DNA from: Polyangia bacterium
GTDB lineage: Bacteria; Myxococcota_A; Polyangia; Nannocystales; Nannocystaceae
Length of the DNA stretch: 64,000 nucleotides
Assembly: GCA_030430565.1 (NCBI GenBank)
Contig: JAUIKS010000016.1
Location: forward strand, 186,001-250,000
Reading direction: 5' to 3'
A program made the position numbers and the translations under genes. Numbering within the stretch: position 1 is the stretch's first letter; the number at the start of each line of letters is the position of its first letter. Below the pieces are notes generated by a model, which was given only the letters and a program-made list of their open reading frames with translations, did no database searches and was not told the DNA's origin. Shown here piece after piece: positions 1-8,771 of the stretch.

Positions 1-2
1 AA

Positions 3-794
3 GACCTGTTCAAGAAGGACCCCGAGCGCTCGCCGCACGGCCAGCCGATGCGCGCGCTGGCGCTGACCTACGTCAAGAAGATGACGCCGCGCCCCGAGTT
101 CACGGCGGTCAATTTCAACATCATCCCGGGCGTCGGCGAGTACTTCGTGTTCCCCTCGCTGACGACCACGGGCGCGTGCGAGATCATGGTCTTCGAGGGG
201 ATCCCCGGCGGGCCGATGGACTGCTGGGGCGACGTGAAGACGCCCGCCGAGCACCTGGCGAAGAGCCGCTGGATCCTCGACACCTTCGTCCCCTGGGAGG
301 GCGCGCGCTGCCGCGAGGTCGAGCTCACCGACGACCTGGGGGTGCTGCGCGGCCGCTTCGCGCCGGTGGTGCGCGAGCCGATCGCGCGCTTGCCCTCGGG
401 CGCCACGATCCTGGGGATGGCCGACGCGGTCTGTCTCAATGATCCGATCACGGGTCAGGGCTCGAACAACGCGAGCAAAGCCGCGCACGCCTACCTGCAC
501 GCGATCCTGGAGCGCGCCGAGGGCTCGCTGACCGACGAGGACTGGATGCGCGCGACCTTTGAGCGGGCGTGGGAGGGCGAGGGGGTCGGCGCCGCGACGG
601 TCTGGACGAACGCGCTGCTGCTGCCGCCGCCGCCGCACGTGCTCGAGCTGTTCGGCGCCGCCAACAGCCTCAACGGCATCGCGTCGCGCTTCACCAACGC
701 CTTCAACGACCCCCGCGACTTCGGCAGCTGGTTCCTGGATCCGGCGGGCGCGAAGGGCTTCATCGCCGAGCAGCGGGGCGCGGCCGCGGGCTGA
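3..794 (+). CDS. StyA-like FAD-dependent monooxygenase (5' partial)
   Basis: The reading frame is open from the first bases of the window, so the N-terminus with the FAD-binding GxGxxG motif lies outside. What remains (about 263 residues) matches the C-terminal two thirds of the styrene/indole monooxygenase (StyA) group of flavoprotein monooxygenases. Recognisable blocks are VPGVGEYFVFP, the FEGIPGGPMDCW stretch, LPSGATILGMAD followed by NDPITGQGSNNASK (the flavin-contacting region of the family), and the C-terminal NDPRDFGSWFLDPAGA. These enzymes epoxidise or hydroxylate small aromatic alkenes or indole using FADH2 from a separate reductase; no reductase gene is seen here. The family is clear, the substrate is not. 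An internal ATG at 48 is not the true start. Confidence 0.8.
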   Translation, partial: DLFKKDPERSPHGQPMRALALTYVKKMTPRPEFTAVNFNIIPGVGEYFVFPSLTTTGACEIMVFEGIPGGPMDCWGDVKTPAEHLAKSRWILDTFVPWEGARCREVELTDDLGVLRGRFAPVVREPIARLPSGATILGMADAVCLNDPITGQGSNNASKAAHAYLHAILERAEGSLTDEDWMRATFERAWEGEGVGAATVWTNALLLPPPPHVLELFGAANSLNGIASRFTNAFNDPRDFGSWFLDPAGAKGFIAEQRGAAAG

Positions 795-856
795 GCCGGG
801 GCGCGGGAGCGACGTCTCTAGACTCGTTCGTCGTCGCTTGCTAGCGTCGCGTCTCG

Positions 857-1993
857 ATGGCGAGCGCGCGACGAACCGTGGAGCTGCTGAGCGCGATGGC
901 CTTGGCGAGCGCCGGCACGGCGCTGATCCTCGGCTGGCCGGGCGCCGCGTCGACGCCCGCGGACGCGCGCGAGGTCGCGGAGGTCGCGGAGGTGGATGTC
1001 GATGTCGATGTCGACGTCGCGGTCGATGTCGAGCTCGAGGTTGAGGCCGACGTCGACGCGTCGCGCTCCGCGTGCGCGTGGGACCCCGTGCGCGCGCTCG
1101 GCTACGTCCCGGTGGGGCCGTCGCGCGTGGTCACGGCGGCGGCGCGGCCGGTGTCGGTGCCGCTGACCCTCGAGCCAGATCCGCGCGCGTGCCACGAGCT
1201 GAGGGAGGGCCGCTGCGCCGCCGGCTGCTTCGAGATCATGGCGACGCGCTGCGACGGCGCGGTCGGGCCGTTGACGGTGGAGGTCACGCCCGCCGGCGAG
1301 CCCGATGACGTCATCGCGGCGAGCCTCGAGCCGGGCGCGAGCGCGGCCGCGGGCTTCTGCTACGGCTTCCCCTTGGGTCAGGCGGGTCGTATGGACGTCG
1401 TGGCGCGCGTGACGACGTCGCGCGGTCAGGGGCCCATCTCGATCGCGGCGTGGCGGCACCGCGATCCAGACCTCGGCGCGGGCGGCGAGCCCACGGCGAC
1501 GCTGCGGCTGCCGTCGCTCGGGACCCCGCAGGCCGAGCTGCTCGCGCGCTTCCCCCGGTGCGCGGAGGAGTGGGACGCCGAGGCCATGAGCTGCCGATTT
1601 CACGGGGCGGTGGGGAGCTTCCCCTTGAGCCAGATCTGCGAGGACGGCTGCAGCTGGTGGACCTATCGCGTCGAGGCGGGGGCGCTCGCGGCCGTCGAGC
1701 TCAAGCGCGAGATCGCGGATGTCGACGAGGAGCTCTTCGGGCGCTTCGCCGACGAGGCCGGGCAGATCGCGGCGCTGATCGATCGGCGCTACGGAGCGCT
1801 CTCGCGGCCCGAGGAGCTGGGGACCTGGGCGGAGGTCGAGGCGCGCTCGCACGAGGGCCGGTACGTCGACGTGCCGCTCCAGCGCCGCGTCTGGGCCCGC
1901 CCAGACGCGCGCACGAGCTGGGAGCTGGACGGCGTCGCGGGTCACCACGCGGTCGCGCGTCTGCGCGTCACCGTCACGCGGCCGGCCGAGTGA
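857..1993 (+). CDS. Hypothetical secreted protein with acidic Val-Asp repeat
   Basis: A 378-residue protein that I do not recognise. Residues 1-31 look like a signal peptide or signal anchor (hydrophobic run LLSAMALASAGTALILG). They are followed at about 37-69 by a low-complexity stretch of alternating Val and Asp/Glu, encoded by a repeated gtcgatgtcgatg-type DNA tract. The rest has several cysteines (residues around 75, 112, 119 and 123, and a CEDGCSWW motif near 260), as expected for a disulfide-bonded exported domain. It lies 62 bp after the monooxygenase gene on the same strand. Its 3' end overlaps the end of the convergent desaturase gene by 20 bp. Confidence 0.6.
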   Translation: MASARRTVELLSAMALASAGTALILGWPGAASTPADAREVAEVAEVDVDVDVDVAVDVELEVEADVDASRSACAWDPVRALGYVPVGPSRVVTAAARPVSVPLTLEPDPRACHELREGRCAAGCFEIMATRCDGAVGPLTVEVTPAGEPDDVIAASLEPGASAAAGFCYGFPLGQAGRMDVVARVTTSRGQGPISIAAWRHRDPDLGAGGEPTATLRLPSLGTPQAELLARFPRCAEEWDAEAMSCRFHGAVGSFPLSQICEDGCSWWTYRVEAGALAAVELKREIADVDEELFGRFADEAGQIAALIDRRYGALSRPEELGTWAEVEARSHEGRYVDVPLQRRVWARPDARTSWELDGVAGHHAVARLRVTVTRPAE

Positions 1994-2975
1994 CGTCGCG
2001 CAGCACGGCGCCGTAGCCCGGCGAGGTGAGCGCGCCCCGCAGCGCGCCGCGCTCGCGCAGCAGCGCGTGCATCCGCGGGAGGTTGTAGCAGGGCACGGTC
2101 ATGAGCATGTGGTGCTCGAGGTGGTAACCGACGCCGTGGGGCGCGAACAGGAAGCGCGCGAGCGGCCCGGGGGTCGTGGTCCGCGTGTTGCGGCGCGGGT
2201 CGTCGACGCGCGCGGCGCAGGCGTGCTCGGCGATCGAGCGCACCCGCAAGAACACGCTGTAGGTCGTCATGTACGCGGCCCACCACAGCGCGAACAGCCA
2301 CGGGTGACCGAGCAGCCAGGTGATGGCGAAGCCGATGAGGTTGACGAGCGCGATCGGGCCGAGGTGCCGGATCCCCGTGCCGATCGCGGTCCCCCAGCTG
2401 CGCGCGCGGGTGTCGATCCACTCCACGTCGGTCGAGGCCGAGTAGCGCATGCGGCCGGTGCCCATCATCACGACGGCGAACAGGCGCTTGGCCGAGCTGA
2501 GGCCGATGAGGTCGCGGAGGAAGCGACGGGCCAGGCGCGCGGGCGTGGTCGGGTAGCCGGCGACGAGGCCGAGGTCGGGATCTTTGTCTGACCCTGTGTA
2601 CAGGTGATGGCGGCGGTGGTGCTGCCAGTAGCGCCGCATCGAGACGTTGTTCGGCAGGCCGCACAGCCAGCGGCCGACGAAGTCGTTGAGCGGCCGCGAG
2701 CGCGTGAGGATGCCGTGGGCGGCGTCGTGGGTCAGGACCGCGAGCCCGAGCTGACGCCCGCCGAGGATCACGAGCGCCGGGCCGATCGTCCAGGCCGAGG
2801 GGTAGCGGGCGACGAGCGCCATGGTCCCGGCGATCACGCCCCAGGTGAACGCGAGCTCGAGCAGGCCGCGCGCGTCGGACTTCGTCGTCAGCGCGCGCAG
2901 CTCGTCGCGGCTCAGGTAGTCGCGGACGTTAAAGCGAGCGTGCGGCGCGTCGAGCATCCGCGGAAAATTGTACAC
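1974..2975 (-). CDS. Membrane fatty acid desaturase family protein
   Basis: Integral membrane di-iron desaturase/hydroxylase of 333 residues. All three histidine boxes are present: HDAAH at residues 83-87, QHHRRHH at 118-124, and YHLEHH at 284-289, with an extra His in AEHA near 250. The hydrophobic segments around residues 40-82 and 195-245 fit the usual four-helix membrane fold. These enzymes use O2 and ferredoxin or cytochrome b5 electrons to desaturate or hydroxylate acyl chains or related lipids. The substrate cannot be read from sequence. A second in-frame ATG at codon 7 is an alternative start. Confidence 0.85.
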   Translation of the reverse strand: MYNFPRMLDAPHARFNVRDYLSRDELRALTTKSDARGLLELAFTWGVIAGTMALVARYPSAWTIGPALVILGGRQLGLAVLTHDAAHGILTRSRPLNDFVGRWLCGLPNNVSMRRYWQHHRRHHLYTGSDKDPDLGLVAGYPTTPARLARRFLRDLIGLSSAKRLFAVVMMGTGRMRYSASTDVEWIDTRARSWGTAIGTGIRHLGPIALVNLIGFAITWLLGHPWLFALWWAAYMTTYSVFLRVRSIAEHACAARVDDPRRNTRTTTPGPLARFLFAPHGVGYHLEHHMLMTVPCYNLPRMHALLRERGALRGALTSPGYGAVLRDVTRPAA

Positions 2976-3011
2976 GCTCGCGCGCGCGAGCGCGGGGCCG
3001 CGACGCTCGGG

Positions 3012-4142
3012 TTACTCCGGGGGGGCCGCGGGGCCGAGGTCGACGCGCGCGAGCGTGCCGTCGGGTCCCGCGGCCCAGGCGACCGCCGGATCCTCGGTGA
3101 ACACGATCGCGTTCAGCTTCGGCGCGCCCGGCAGCGGCCGCCAGCTGCGCCCGAGATCGGTCGAGATGTCAGCGCCCGAGGTCCCGACCGCGATCGCGAC
3201 GGGCGGCCGCGTCGGGTCCGCGCCCGCCGGCGCGAAGGCGACCGCGGAGCGGTAGCCGGCGGGTCCGCGCTCGGGGGCGACCGCGTGCCAGCTGCGGCCG
3301 CCGTCGTCGGTCCAGGCCGCGACGCCCTCGGGCCGCGCGGGCGCCTGATAGTCGCCGCCGACCGCGATCCCGCGTCGCGCGTCGACGAAGGCCAGCGAGA
3401 ACACGCCCGCCGAGTCCGCGCCGTGGGCGAGGGGCGCGTCGACGGCGGTCCAGGTGTCGCCGCGATCGTCGGAGCGGAGGATCCGCGCGACCTGTCCTCC
3501 GGTACCAAACCAAACGGACTCGTCGCCCGCCGTGGCGATGCAGGTGCCGCTGGCGGCGAAGAGGTGCTCGCCGGGCAGGGCCTCGGGCGCCGCGCTCGCG
3601 GGCAGGCGCGACCACGACGCGCCGCCGCTCGTGGTCGAGTAGAGCGCGAAGCGGCCCGCGACGGGATCGCCGATCAGGACGCCGCGCTCCGCGTCCCAGA
3701 ACGCGATCGCGTCGAAGAAGCCCTCGGGGTCCGGGTTGGCGAGCGCGAGCTCCCAGCCGGCGCCGCCGTCGGCCGAGCGGTACACGCGGGAGCGCGCGCC
3801 CTCGCCAGCGGCCATAGCGACGACCGAGGCGCCCGCGAGCGCGTGGACGTCCCGGAGGTCGAGCTGCGCGGCGTCCTCGAGCGGCAGCGCCTCGAGGTCG
3901 AAGGAGTAGGGCGGGCCGGCGGCGACGACGAAGCGCCCGGCGGTGCCGCTCGCCCAGATCGCGCCGTCGGGCGCGACGTCGAGGCCGCGGGTCGAGAGAT
4001 CGCCGGCTGCGCCGTCGAACACGGTCCAGCGCGCGCGCGCGGCTGAGGTCGGCGCGCTGGTGGGGGGCGCGTCTCGCTTACATGTCACTAGGGACAGGAT
4101 TGCGACCAGGCCGAGCGCGCCGGGGCTAGCCATCCACCGCAT
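3012..4142 (-). CDS. BNR/sortilin-like beta-propeller lipoprotein
   Basis: A 376-residue exported protein. Residues 1-21 form a lipoprotein signal ending in a lipobox (SLVTC). The rest is built of repeated Asp-box units such as SADGGAGWE, TTSGGASWS, SDDRGDTWT, TDDGGRSWH and STDLGRSWR, spaced about 45-60 residues apart, as in Ycf48-like or sialidase/BNR propellers. It probably sits on the cell surface or in the periplasm; no enzymatic residue is obvious. The start overlaps the end of the upstream oxidase gene by 17 bp, so the two are likely translationally coupled. A start at codon 4 (MASPG, 4133) is possible. Confidence 0.75.
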   Translation of the reverse strand: MRWMASPGALGLVAILSLVTCKRDAPPTSAPTSAARARWTVFDGAAGDLSTRGLDVAPDGAIWASGTAGRFVVAAGPPYSFDLEALPLEDAAQLDLRDVHALAGASVVAMAAGEGARSRVYRSADGGAGWELALANPDPEGFFDAIAFWDAERGVLIGDPVAGRFALYSTTSGGASWSRLPASAAPEALPGEHLFAASGTCIATAGDESVWFGTGGQVARILRSDDRGDTWTAVDAPLAHGADSAGVFSLAFVDARRGIAVGGDYQAPARPEGVAAWTDDGGRSWHAVAPERGPAGYRSAVAFAPAGADPTRPPVAIAVGTSGADISTDLGRSWRPLPGAPKLNAIVFTEDPAVAWAAGPDGTLARVDLGPAAPPE

Positions 4143-5835
4143 CGTGGACCTCCTCGGGCGCGAGCAGCACGCCGGGGTTCATGACGCCTGCAGGGTCGAG
4201 CGCGCGCTTGGCCGAGGCGAGCGCGCGGGCGAACAGCTCGGGGCGCTGGCGGCGGTACCACGGGCGGTGCACGCGGCCGACGGCGTGGTGGTGGGTGATG
4301 GTCGCGCCGTGCTCGATCAGCGTGTCGCTGGCGACCCGCTTGAGCTCGGCCCAGCGCTCCAGCGCGGCCTCGGGCCCGTCTTGGTTGGCGGCGATGAAGG
4401 TGAAGTAGGGCGCGGGGCCGTCGGGGTAGACGTGCGTGAAGCGACAGGTCACCAGCCCCTTGCGCCCGGTGACGCGCTGGATCGCCGCGCGCACGTTCTG
4501 GATGACCGCGCGGTGCAGCGCCGGGAAGCGGTCCCAGGTGCAGGCGGTCTCGAAGGTGTCGACGATCAGGCCGAGGCTGACCAGCGCGCTCTGCAGGTAG
4601 GGCGCCTCGAAGAAGGCGTCGCGCCAGGCTCCGGCCGCGCCGCTGCTGCCCGGCCGCGCCTCGCGGGCCTGGGCGTCGCTGTGCCGCGGTCCCTTGGGAC
4701 ATGTCCCGCCGTGTGTTGCGGTGATCTCGAGGGCGCGCTTCATCCACGCCTCGGTCGGGTGGTCGGCGGACTCGAAGCCGAGCACGAGCACGTGCGCGCC
4801 GTCGAAGGTCACCGCGTTGAGCATGGCCTCGCGGCGGTCGAGCAGGCGGCAGTTGGCGGGGTGCAGCCCCGACTGCGCGAGCGCGCGCGTGGCCGCGACG
4901 GCGGCCTCGTAGTCCGCCGACGCGAATTTGACGCTCGCCGAGGAGCGCCAGCGCGGCTTGGGGCGCACGCGCATCCAGGCCTCGGTGATCACGCCGAAGA
5001 TGCCCTCGGAGCCGATCATCAGGCGGTCGGGGCTGGGGCCCGCGCCGGAGCCCGGGAGCCGACGGCTCTCCATCACCCCGGCTGGCGTGACCGTGCGCAG
5101 CGACTGCACGAACTCGTCGATGTGCGTGTAGACGGTCGCGAAGTGGCCGCCGCTGCGCGTGGCGATGTACCCGCCGAGGGTCGCGAATTCGTAGGACTGC
5201 GGGAAGTGGCGCAGGGTCAAGCCGTGGGGCGCGAGCTGGGCGTCGATGCGCGGGCCGGTCGCGCCGGCCTGGATGCGCGCGGAGAGCGAGGTCGCGTCGA
5301 CCTCGAGCACGCGATCTTGACGGCGCATGTCGAGCGAGACCGCGCCGGTGAAACCTGTCCGTTGCGACTTGTTGCCGCCGCCGCCGGAGCCCTCGCGCTC
5401 GAGCTCCGCCTCGACGCCGCCGACCACCGAGGTCCCGCCGCCGCGGGGGATCACGGCGACGCGCGCCGACGCGGCCCAGGCCAAGAGCGCTTGGATCTGC
5501 GCCTCGTCCTCGGGGTAGGCGACGAGGTCCGGCGCGGGCGAGAAGTCGCCGAGGAAGCCGCGCACGAGGTCGCGGTAGCTGCGGCCGTAGGTGTGCGTGA
5601 CGCGATCCTCGCGCGCGCTCGTGCAGAAGCTGGCGAGCGCCGGCGGGACGTCGACGCGCGGCGCGGGGACGCGCGCGCCCGCGAGCGTGGGCGCGTCGCG
5701 GGGGGGCGGCGGCGGGCCCTCGAGGCCGAGCAGCGCGAACAGCTGGGCGCCGAGCTGGGCGCGCGCCTCGGCGTCGGGAAAGCGGTCCTGATAGCCCCAG
5801 GCCCAGAAGCTGCGCGCCCGTGTATCGTCGCTCAT
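4126..5835 (-). CDS. FAD-binding oxidase, alkyldihydroxyacetonephosphate synthase-like
   Basis: About 569 residues, of the vanillyl-alcohol-oxidase flavoprotein superfamily and closest in pattern to alkyl-DHAP synthase (AGPS). That enzyme exchanges the acyl group of acyl-DHAP for a fatty alcohol in ether-lipid synthesis. Visible marks are the N-terminal FWAWGYQD, the DRVTHTYGRSYRD block, the FAD pyrophosphate loop PRGGGTSVVGG, FATLGGYIATRSGGH, GSEGIFGVITEAWMR, and the AGPS-type triple histidine in THHHAVGRVH near the C-terminus, then DPAGVMNPG. I chose the ATG at 5835 (MSDDTRARS) over the longer frame from 5889, because the longer one runs to within a few bases of the divergent cutA start. 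Ether lipids are known in myxobacteria, so this role is plausible but inferred. Confidence 0.82.
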   Translation of the reverse strand: MSDDTRARSFWAWGYQDRFPDAEARAQLGAQLFALLGLEGPPPPPRDAPTLAGARVPAPRVDVPPALASFCTSAREDRVTHTYGRSYRDLVRGFLGDFSPAPDLVAYPEDEAQIQALLAWAASARVAVIPRGGGTSVVGGVEAELEREGSGGGGNKSQRTGFTGAVSLDMRRQDRVLEVDATSLSARIQAGATGPRIDAQLAPHGLTLRHFPQSYEFATLGGYIATRSGGHFATVYTHIDEFVQSLRTVTPAGVMESRRLPGSGAGPSPDRLMIGSEGIFGVITEAWMRVRPKPRWRSSASVKFASADYEAAVAATRALAQSGLHPANCRLLDRREAMLNAVTFDGAHVLVLGFESADHPTEAWMKRALEITATHGGTCPKGPRHSDAQAREARPGSSGAAGAWRDAFFEAPYLQSALVSLGLIVDTFETACTWDRFPALHRAVIQNVRAAIQRVTGRKGLVTCRFTHVYPDGPAPYFTFIAANQDGPEAALERWAELKRVASDTLIEHGATITHHHAVGRVHRPWYRRQRPELFARALASAKRALDPAGVMNPGVLLAPEEVHDAVDG

Positions 5836-5897
5836 CGGCGCGATGATACACGCGCGCGCGACGGACGAGATCGCGCGTTTCTGGTACAAGCGTGCCT

Positions 5898-6230
5898 ATG
5901 CAAGCTGACGATCCGATCCTCGTCCTGTGCACGGCGCCCGACGACGTGGTGGGCGCTCGGCTCGCGCGGGAGCTGGTCGAGCGACGGCTCGCCGCGTGCG
6001 TCAACATGATCGCGGGCGTGCGCTCGTTCTACCGCTGGGAGGGCACGCTGCACGCCGACGCCGAGGTTCAGCTGATCATCAAGAGCCGGCGCGGGCGCTT
6101 CGAAGACCTGCGCGCCTGTCTCAACGAGCATCACCCCTACGACGTCCCCGAGGTCCTCGCGCTCCCGATCGTCGCGGGCAGCGAGCCCTACCTCGAGTGG
6201 ATGGCCGCGCAGACCCACGCCGAGCCCTAG
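5898..6230 (+). CDS. cutA: CutA1 divalent-ion tolerance protein
   Basis: About 110 residues, the normal CutA1 length. The family pattern is complete: LCTAPDD, ARELVERRLAACVNMI, GVRSFYRWEG, EVQLIIKSRR, the HPYDVPEV motif and a C-terminal YLEWM. CutA1 is a small, very stable cytoplasmic trimer with a PII-like ferredoxin fold, linked to copper/divalent-cation tolerance. Its biochemical role is still unsettled. An in-frame GTG at 5892 is two codons upstream; I prefer ATG 5898. Divergently arranged with the AGPS-like gene, leaving about 60 bp for both promoters. Confidence 0.9.
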   Translation: MQADDPILVLCTAPDDVVGARLARELVERRLAACVNMIAGVRSFYRWEGTLHADAEVQLIIKSRRGRFEDLRACLNEHHPYDVPEVLALPIVAGSEPYLEWMAAQTHAEP

Positions 6231-6244
6231 CCGCGCTCGTCGTC

Positions 6245-6646
6245 CTACGGCGGCTCCGCGGGCGGGGCCGCGAGCAGCTCCGCGAGCGCGCGCGAGAGCG
6301 CGTCCTCCCGCAGCGGCGCGTGCAGTGCACCGTGAAATTCTCCGCGCTGGTAGACGAAGATCGCCGGCAGATGAAAGACCTCGAGGTCGGCCGTGAGCCC
6401 GGCGCTCTCGCCCGCGTCGACCACGAGCAGGTGCAGCGGGCCGGTCGCGCCGGCCGGCGCGAGCGCGGCCTCCGTCAGGCCCGCGAGCGCCCGCGTGGCG
6501 GCCTTGCACGCGCCGCAGAACGGGCTCGTGAACAGCACCAGCGCGACGCCGCCGAGCCGGCGAAGGGTCGCGTCGAAGTCGAGCTCGTGGACGGGCTGCG
6601 GCGCGGGCACCCGTGCAGTCTGCGGCACGCGCCGGGCGGGCGCCAC
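6245..6646 (-). CDS. Thioredoxin-like protein with CGAC active site
   Basis: A 133-residue thioredoxin-fold protein. The redox motif SPFCGACKAA has cysteines at residues 44 and 47, and the cis-proline loop is at HLPAIFVYQRGE near residue 93. The CGAC dipeptide replaces the CGPC of classical thioredoxin, which usually alters redox potential. No signal peptide is visible, so it is probably cytoplasmic. It converges on cutA with a 14-bp gap and diverges from the potassium channel gene. Its true start may be a few codons in, since the first 20 residues are not part of the fold. Confidence 0.75.
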   Translation of the reverse strand: MAPARRVPQTARVPAPQPVHELDFDATLRRLGGVALVLFTSPFCGACKAATRALAGLTEAALAPAGATGPLHLLVVDAGESAGLTADLEVFHLPAIFVYQRGEFHGALHAPLREDALSRALAELLAAPPAEPP

Positions 6647-6711
6647 ACCGCGCAGACGGGGCGTGCGAACTCACGCGCTCCGCCGAAGCGGGGGCGGTAC
6701 GATGGCCGCGG

Positions 6712-7740
6712 ATGCCGGTCAGGATGGCCCCAAGCGCGTTTCGAGTGCGCGACGCCTCGCGGGCTCAGACGGCCTTGCTCGTCGTCTTGTTGGTCACGAG
6801 CCCGATCGTCGTGACCGCGGTCTTGGTCTACCGCGCGGCGCTCGGCCTGAGCTGGGTCGACGCGATCTACTTCGTCGTCACGACGATCACGACCGTCGGC
6901 TACGGCGACATCGCGCTCGGCGACGCGCCGGCGTGGACCAAGGTCTTCGGCGTCTTCATCATGCTCGCCGGCGCGGCGTCGATCGCCGCGATCTTCGGGC
7001 TGATCACCGAGTTCATCATTCGCCGCGAGATCGGCAACCTGCTGCAACGAACGAACAAGAACATGCGCGATCACATCGTCCTGTGCGGGCTCGGCAAGGT
7101 CGGCCACCGAACGCTCGAGCACCTCCTCACGCTCAAGGAGCAGGTCGTGGCCGTCGAGGTTAAGAGCGAGTGTCGCTTCGTCGAGGAGGCGCGGCACCTG
7201 GGCGTCGAGGTCGTCGTCGGCGATATGCGCAACGAGTCGACGCTCGAGCGCGCGCGGGTCGAGCACGCGAAGGCGATCGTCGCGGTCTCCGACAACGACC
7301 TTGCGAACATCGAGGCGGTGGTGCACGCGCGCTCGGTCAAGCCCGAGATCCGGGTCGTGGTGCGCCTCTTCGATCAGAGCCTCGCGCGGAAGCTGGCCGC
7401 GACCATGGACTTCGGGAGCGCGTTCAGCATGTCTCACCTGGCGGCGCCGGCCTTCGCGATGGCGGCGGTGGACCCGTCGATCGTCAGCAGCTTCTACGTG
7501 AAGGACCAGCTGATGCTGAACCTCGAGCTGGTCATCGCGGCGGGGTCGAAGCTCGACGGCGCGGGCCCGGAGCTCATCGAGGGCCCCGGCGGCGCGTCGG
7601 TGCTGTTTCACGAGTGCGTGGGCGGCGGGCACAGCTTTCACCCGCGGCATGACCTGGTGTTCGGCGCAGGTGACAAGATCATCATCTCGACGACGCAGGA
7701 GCGGCTGCCCGGGATCTACCAACTGAACCGGGCGGGTTGA
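6712..7740 (+). CDS. Potassium channel with RCK (TrkA-N/TrkA-C) domain
   Basis: A 342-residue two-helix K+ channel. Hydrophobic TM1 (residues about 17-42), the pore helix with selectivity filter TVGYGD (61-66), and TM2 (about 75-100) are followed by a TrkA-N Rossmann domain (DHIVLCGLGKVGHR, near 127-140) and a C-terminal TrkA-C-like domain ending near IIISTTQERLPG. This is the MthK-like arrangement: an inner-membrane K+ channel gated by a cytoplasmic ligand-binding ring. I start at ATG 6712, because the longer frame from 6613 adds a low-complexity Arg/Ala leader overlapping the divergent thioredoxin gene. Confidence 0.88.
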   Translation: MPVRMAPSAFRVRDASRAQTALLVVLLVTSPIVVTAVLVYRAALGLSWVDAIYFVVTTITTVGYGDIALGDAPAWTKVFGVFIMLAGAASIAAIFGLITEFIIRREIGNLLQRTNKNMRDHIVLCGLGKVGHRTLEHLLTLKEQVVAVEVKSECRFVEEARHLGVEVVVGDMRNESTLERARVEHAKAIVAVSDNDLANIEAVVHARSVKPEIRVVVRLFDQSLARKLAATMDFGSAFSMSHLAAPAFAMAAVDPSIVSSFYVKDQLMLNLELVIAAGSKLDGAGPELIEGPGGASVLFHECVGGGHSFHPRHDLVFGAGDKIIISTTQERLPGIYQLNRAG

Positions 7741-7775
7741 CGCTCGAGCGCGGTGTCGATGATCGAGGGCGGGCG

Positions 7776-8636
7776 CTAGTACGCGAAGAACACGGTGAAG
7801 TCGACGCACTCGCTGGTGGGCGTGACGCTGATGTAGAAGTCGGCGCTGTCGTCCCCGAGCGGGTTGGCCGTGCAGGTGTACTCGTTGAGGTCGAAGCCGA
7901 CGCTGTTGCTCGAGCAGCAGCCGGGGTCGCCGAGCGTCGAGCTGGTCTGGGAGGTCCCTGGGGGGCAGCTGGGGTTGGCCTGCTCGCCGTTGTCGCAGTC
8001 GATGAAGACGCACATGACGACGCCGCCGCCCTCGAGCACGTCGAAGACGGGCTGGGCCTCGAGCAGCAGCGTGTCGGTGCCGTGGAACATGAGCCAGTCG
8101 GAGTCGTCGGGGTCCAGGAGCACGCCGCTGGTCATGTCGAACTCGCCCTCCTGCAGGTCGCCCTGGTAGGAGGCCGTGCTCTGGGTGTCGTTGACCAGCA
8201 GGTCGTCGACGCACTGCGGGCCGGTGTCCTCGGCGCACACGCCCTCTTCGCAGATCAGCTCCGCGCCGCAGCCTCCCTGGTCGCAGGGACAGTTGAGGGT
8301 CCCGGGCGGGCAGCCCTCGGTGTCGCCCGAGTCGTCCGTGTCGTCGACTGCGCCGGTCGTCGGCGCCTCGCCGGTCGAGGTCGCGGCCGCGCTGTCGCTC
8401 TCGGTCGCGGAGCCGTCGCTCTCGCCCGCCGTCGAGGTCGAGGTCGGGGCGGCGTCAGTCGTCGCGTCGCCGGTCGCGCCCGCGCTGTCGGTCGATTGCG
8501 CGCCCGTCCCCGAGGCGCTCGCGGTCGTCGGCAGCGCGGGGCCCCCGAACGAGTCGCCGGTGCTCTCGCCGGTGCTGCAGGCCGCGAAGGTCACAGCGAG
8601 CGCCAGTACGGGACACACGGCGACAGTGCGGCGCAT
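7776..8636 (-). CDS. Lipoprotein with Ser/Thr-rich spacer and Cys-rich module
   Basis: Starts at MRRTVAV; the lipoprotein signal ends in FAACST (lipobox Cys at about residue 19). Residues 20-110 are a Ser/Thr/Asp/Gly-rich spacer. Next comes a Cys-rich block (CPPGTLNCPCDQGGC... CEEGVC), of a type repeatedly seen behind such spacers in Nannocystaceae lipoproteins. A C-terminal domain of about 140 residues has the look of a pre-peptidase C-terminal/beta-sandwich domain (DDSDWLMFHGTDTLLLEAQP, DFYISVTPTSECVDFTVFFAY). Presumably anchored to the outer membrane and surface-exposed. Function unknown. Converges on the K+ channel gene. Confidence 0.7.
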   Translation of the reverse strand: MRRTVAVCPVLALAVTFAACSTGESTGDSFGGPALPTTASASGTGAQSTDSAGATGDATTDAAPTSTSTAGESDGSATESDSAAATSTGEAPTTGAVDDTDDSGDTEGCPPGTLNCPCDQGGCGAELICEEGVCAEDTGPQCVDDLLVNDTQSTASYQGDLQEGEFDMTSGVLLDPDDSDWLMFHGTDTLLLEAQPVFDVLEGGGVVMCVFIDCDNGEQANPSCPPGTSQTSSTLGDPGCCSSNSVGFDLNEYTCTANPLGDDSADFYISVTPTSECVDFTVFFAY

Positions 8637-8771
8637 TGCGAGCAAACCGTACCACGGGCCGGTTTTTCCGCCGGCGCGAAATCACCGTGTGTTTTCTCAG
8701 CCGCAGCGCGTCGGCGCGCGCGCGAATCTGCGCGGTGGCACAGGTTGTTTGGGGCAGCTAGCGCCGGCGCG

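Noticed and set aside
3943..6009. 688-codon plus-strand frame
   Set aside because: Antisense to the AGPS-like oxidase; no recognisable domain.
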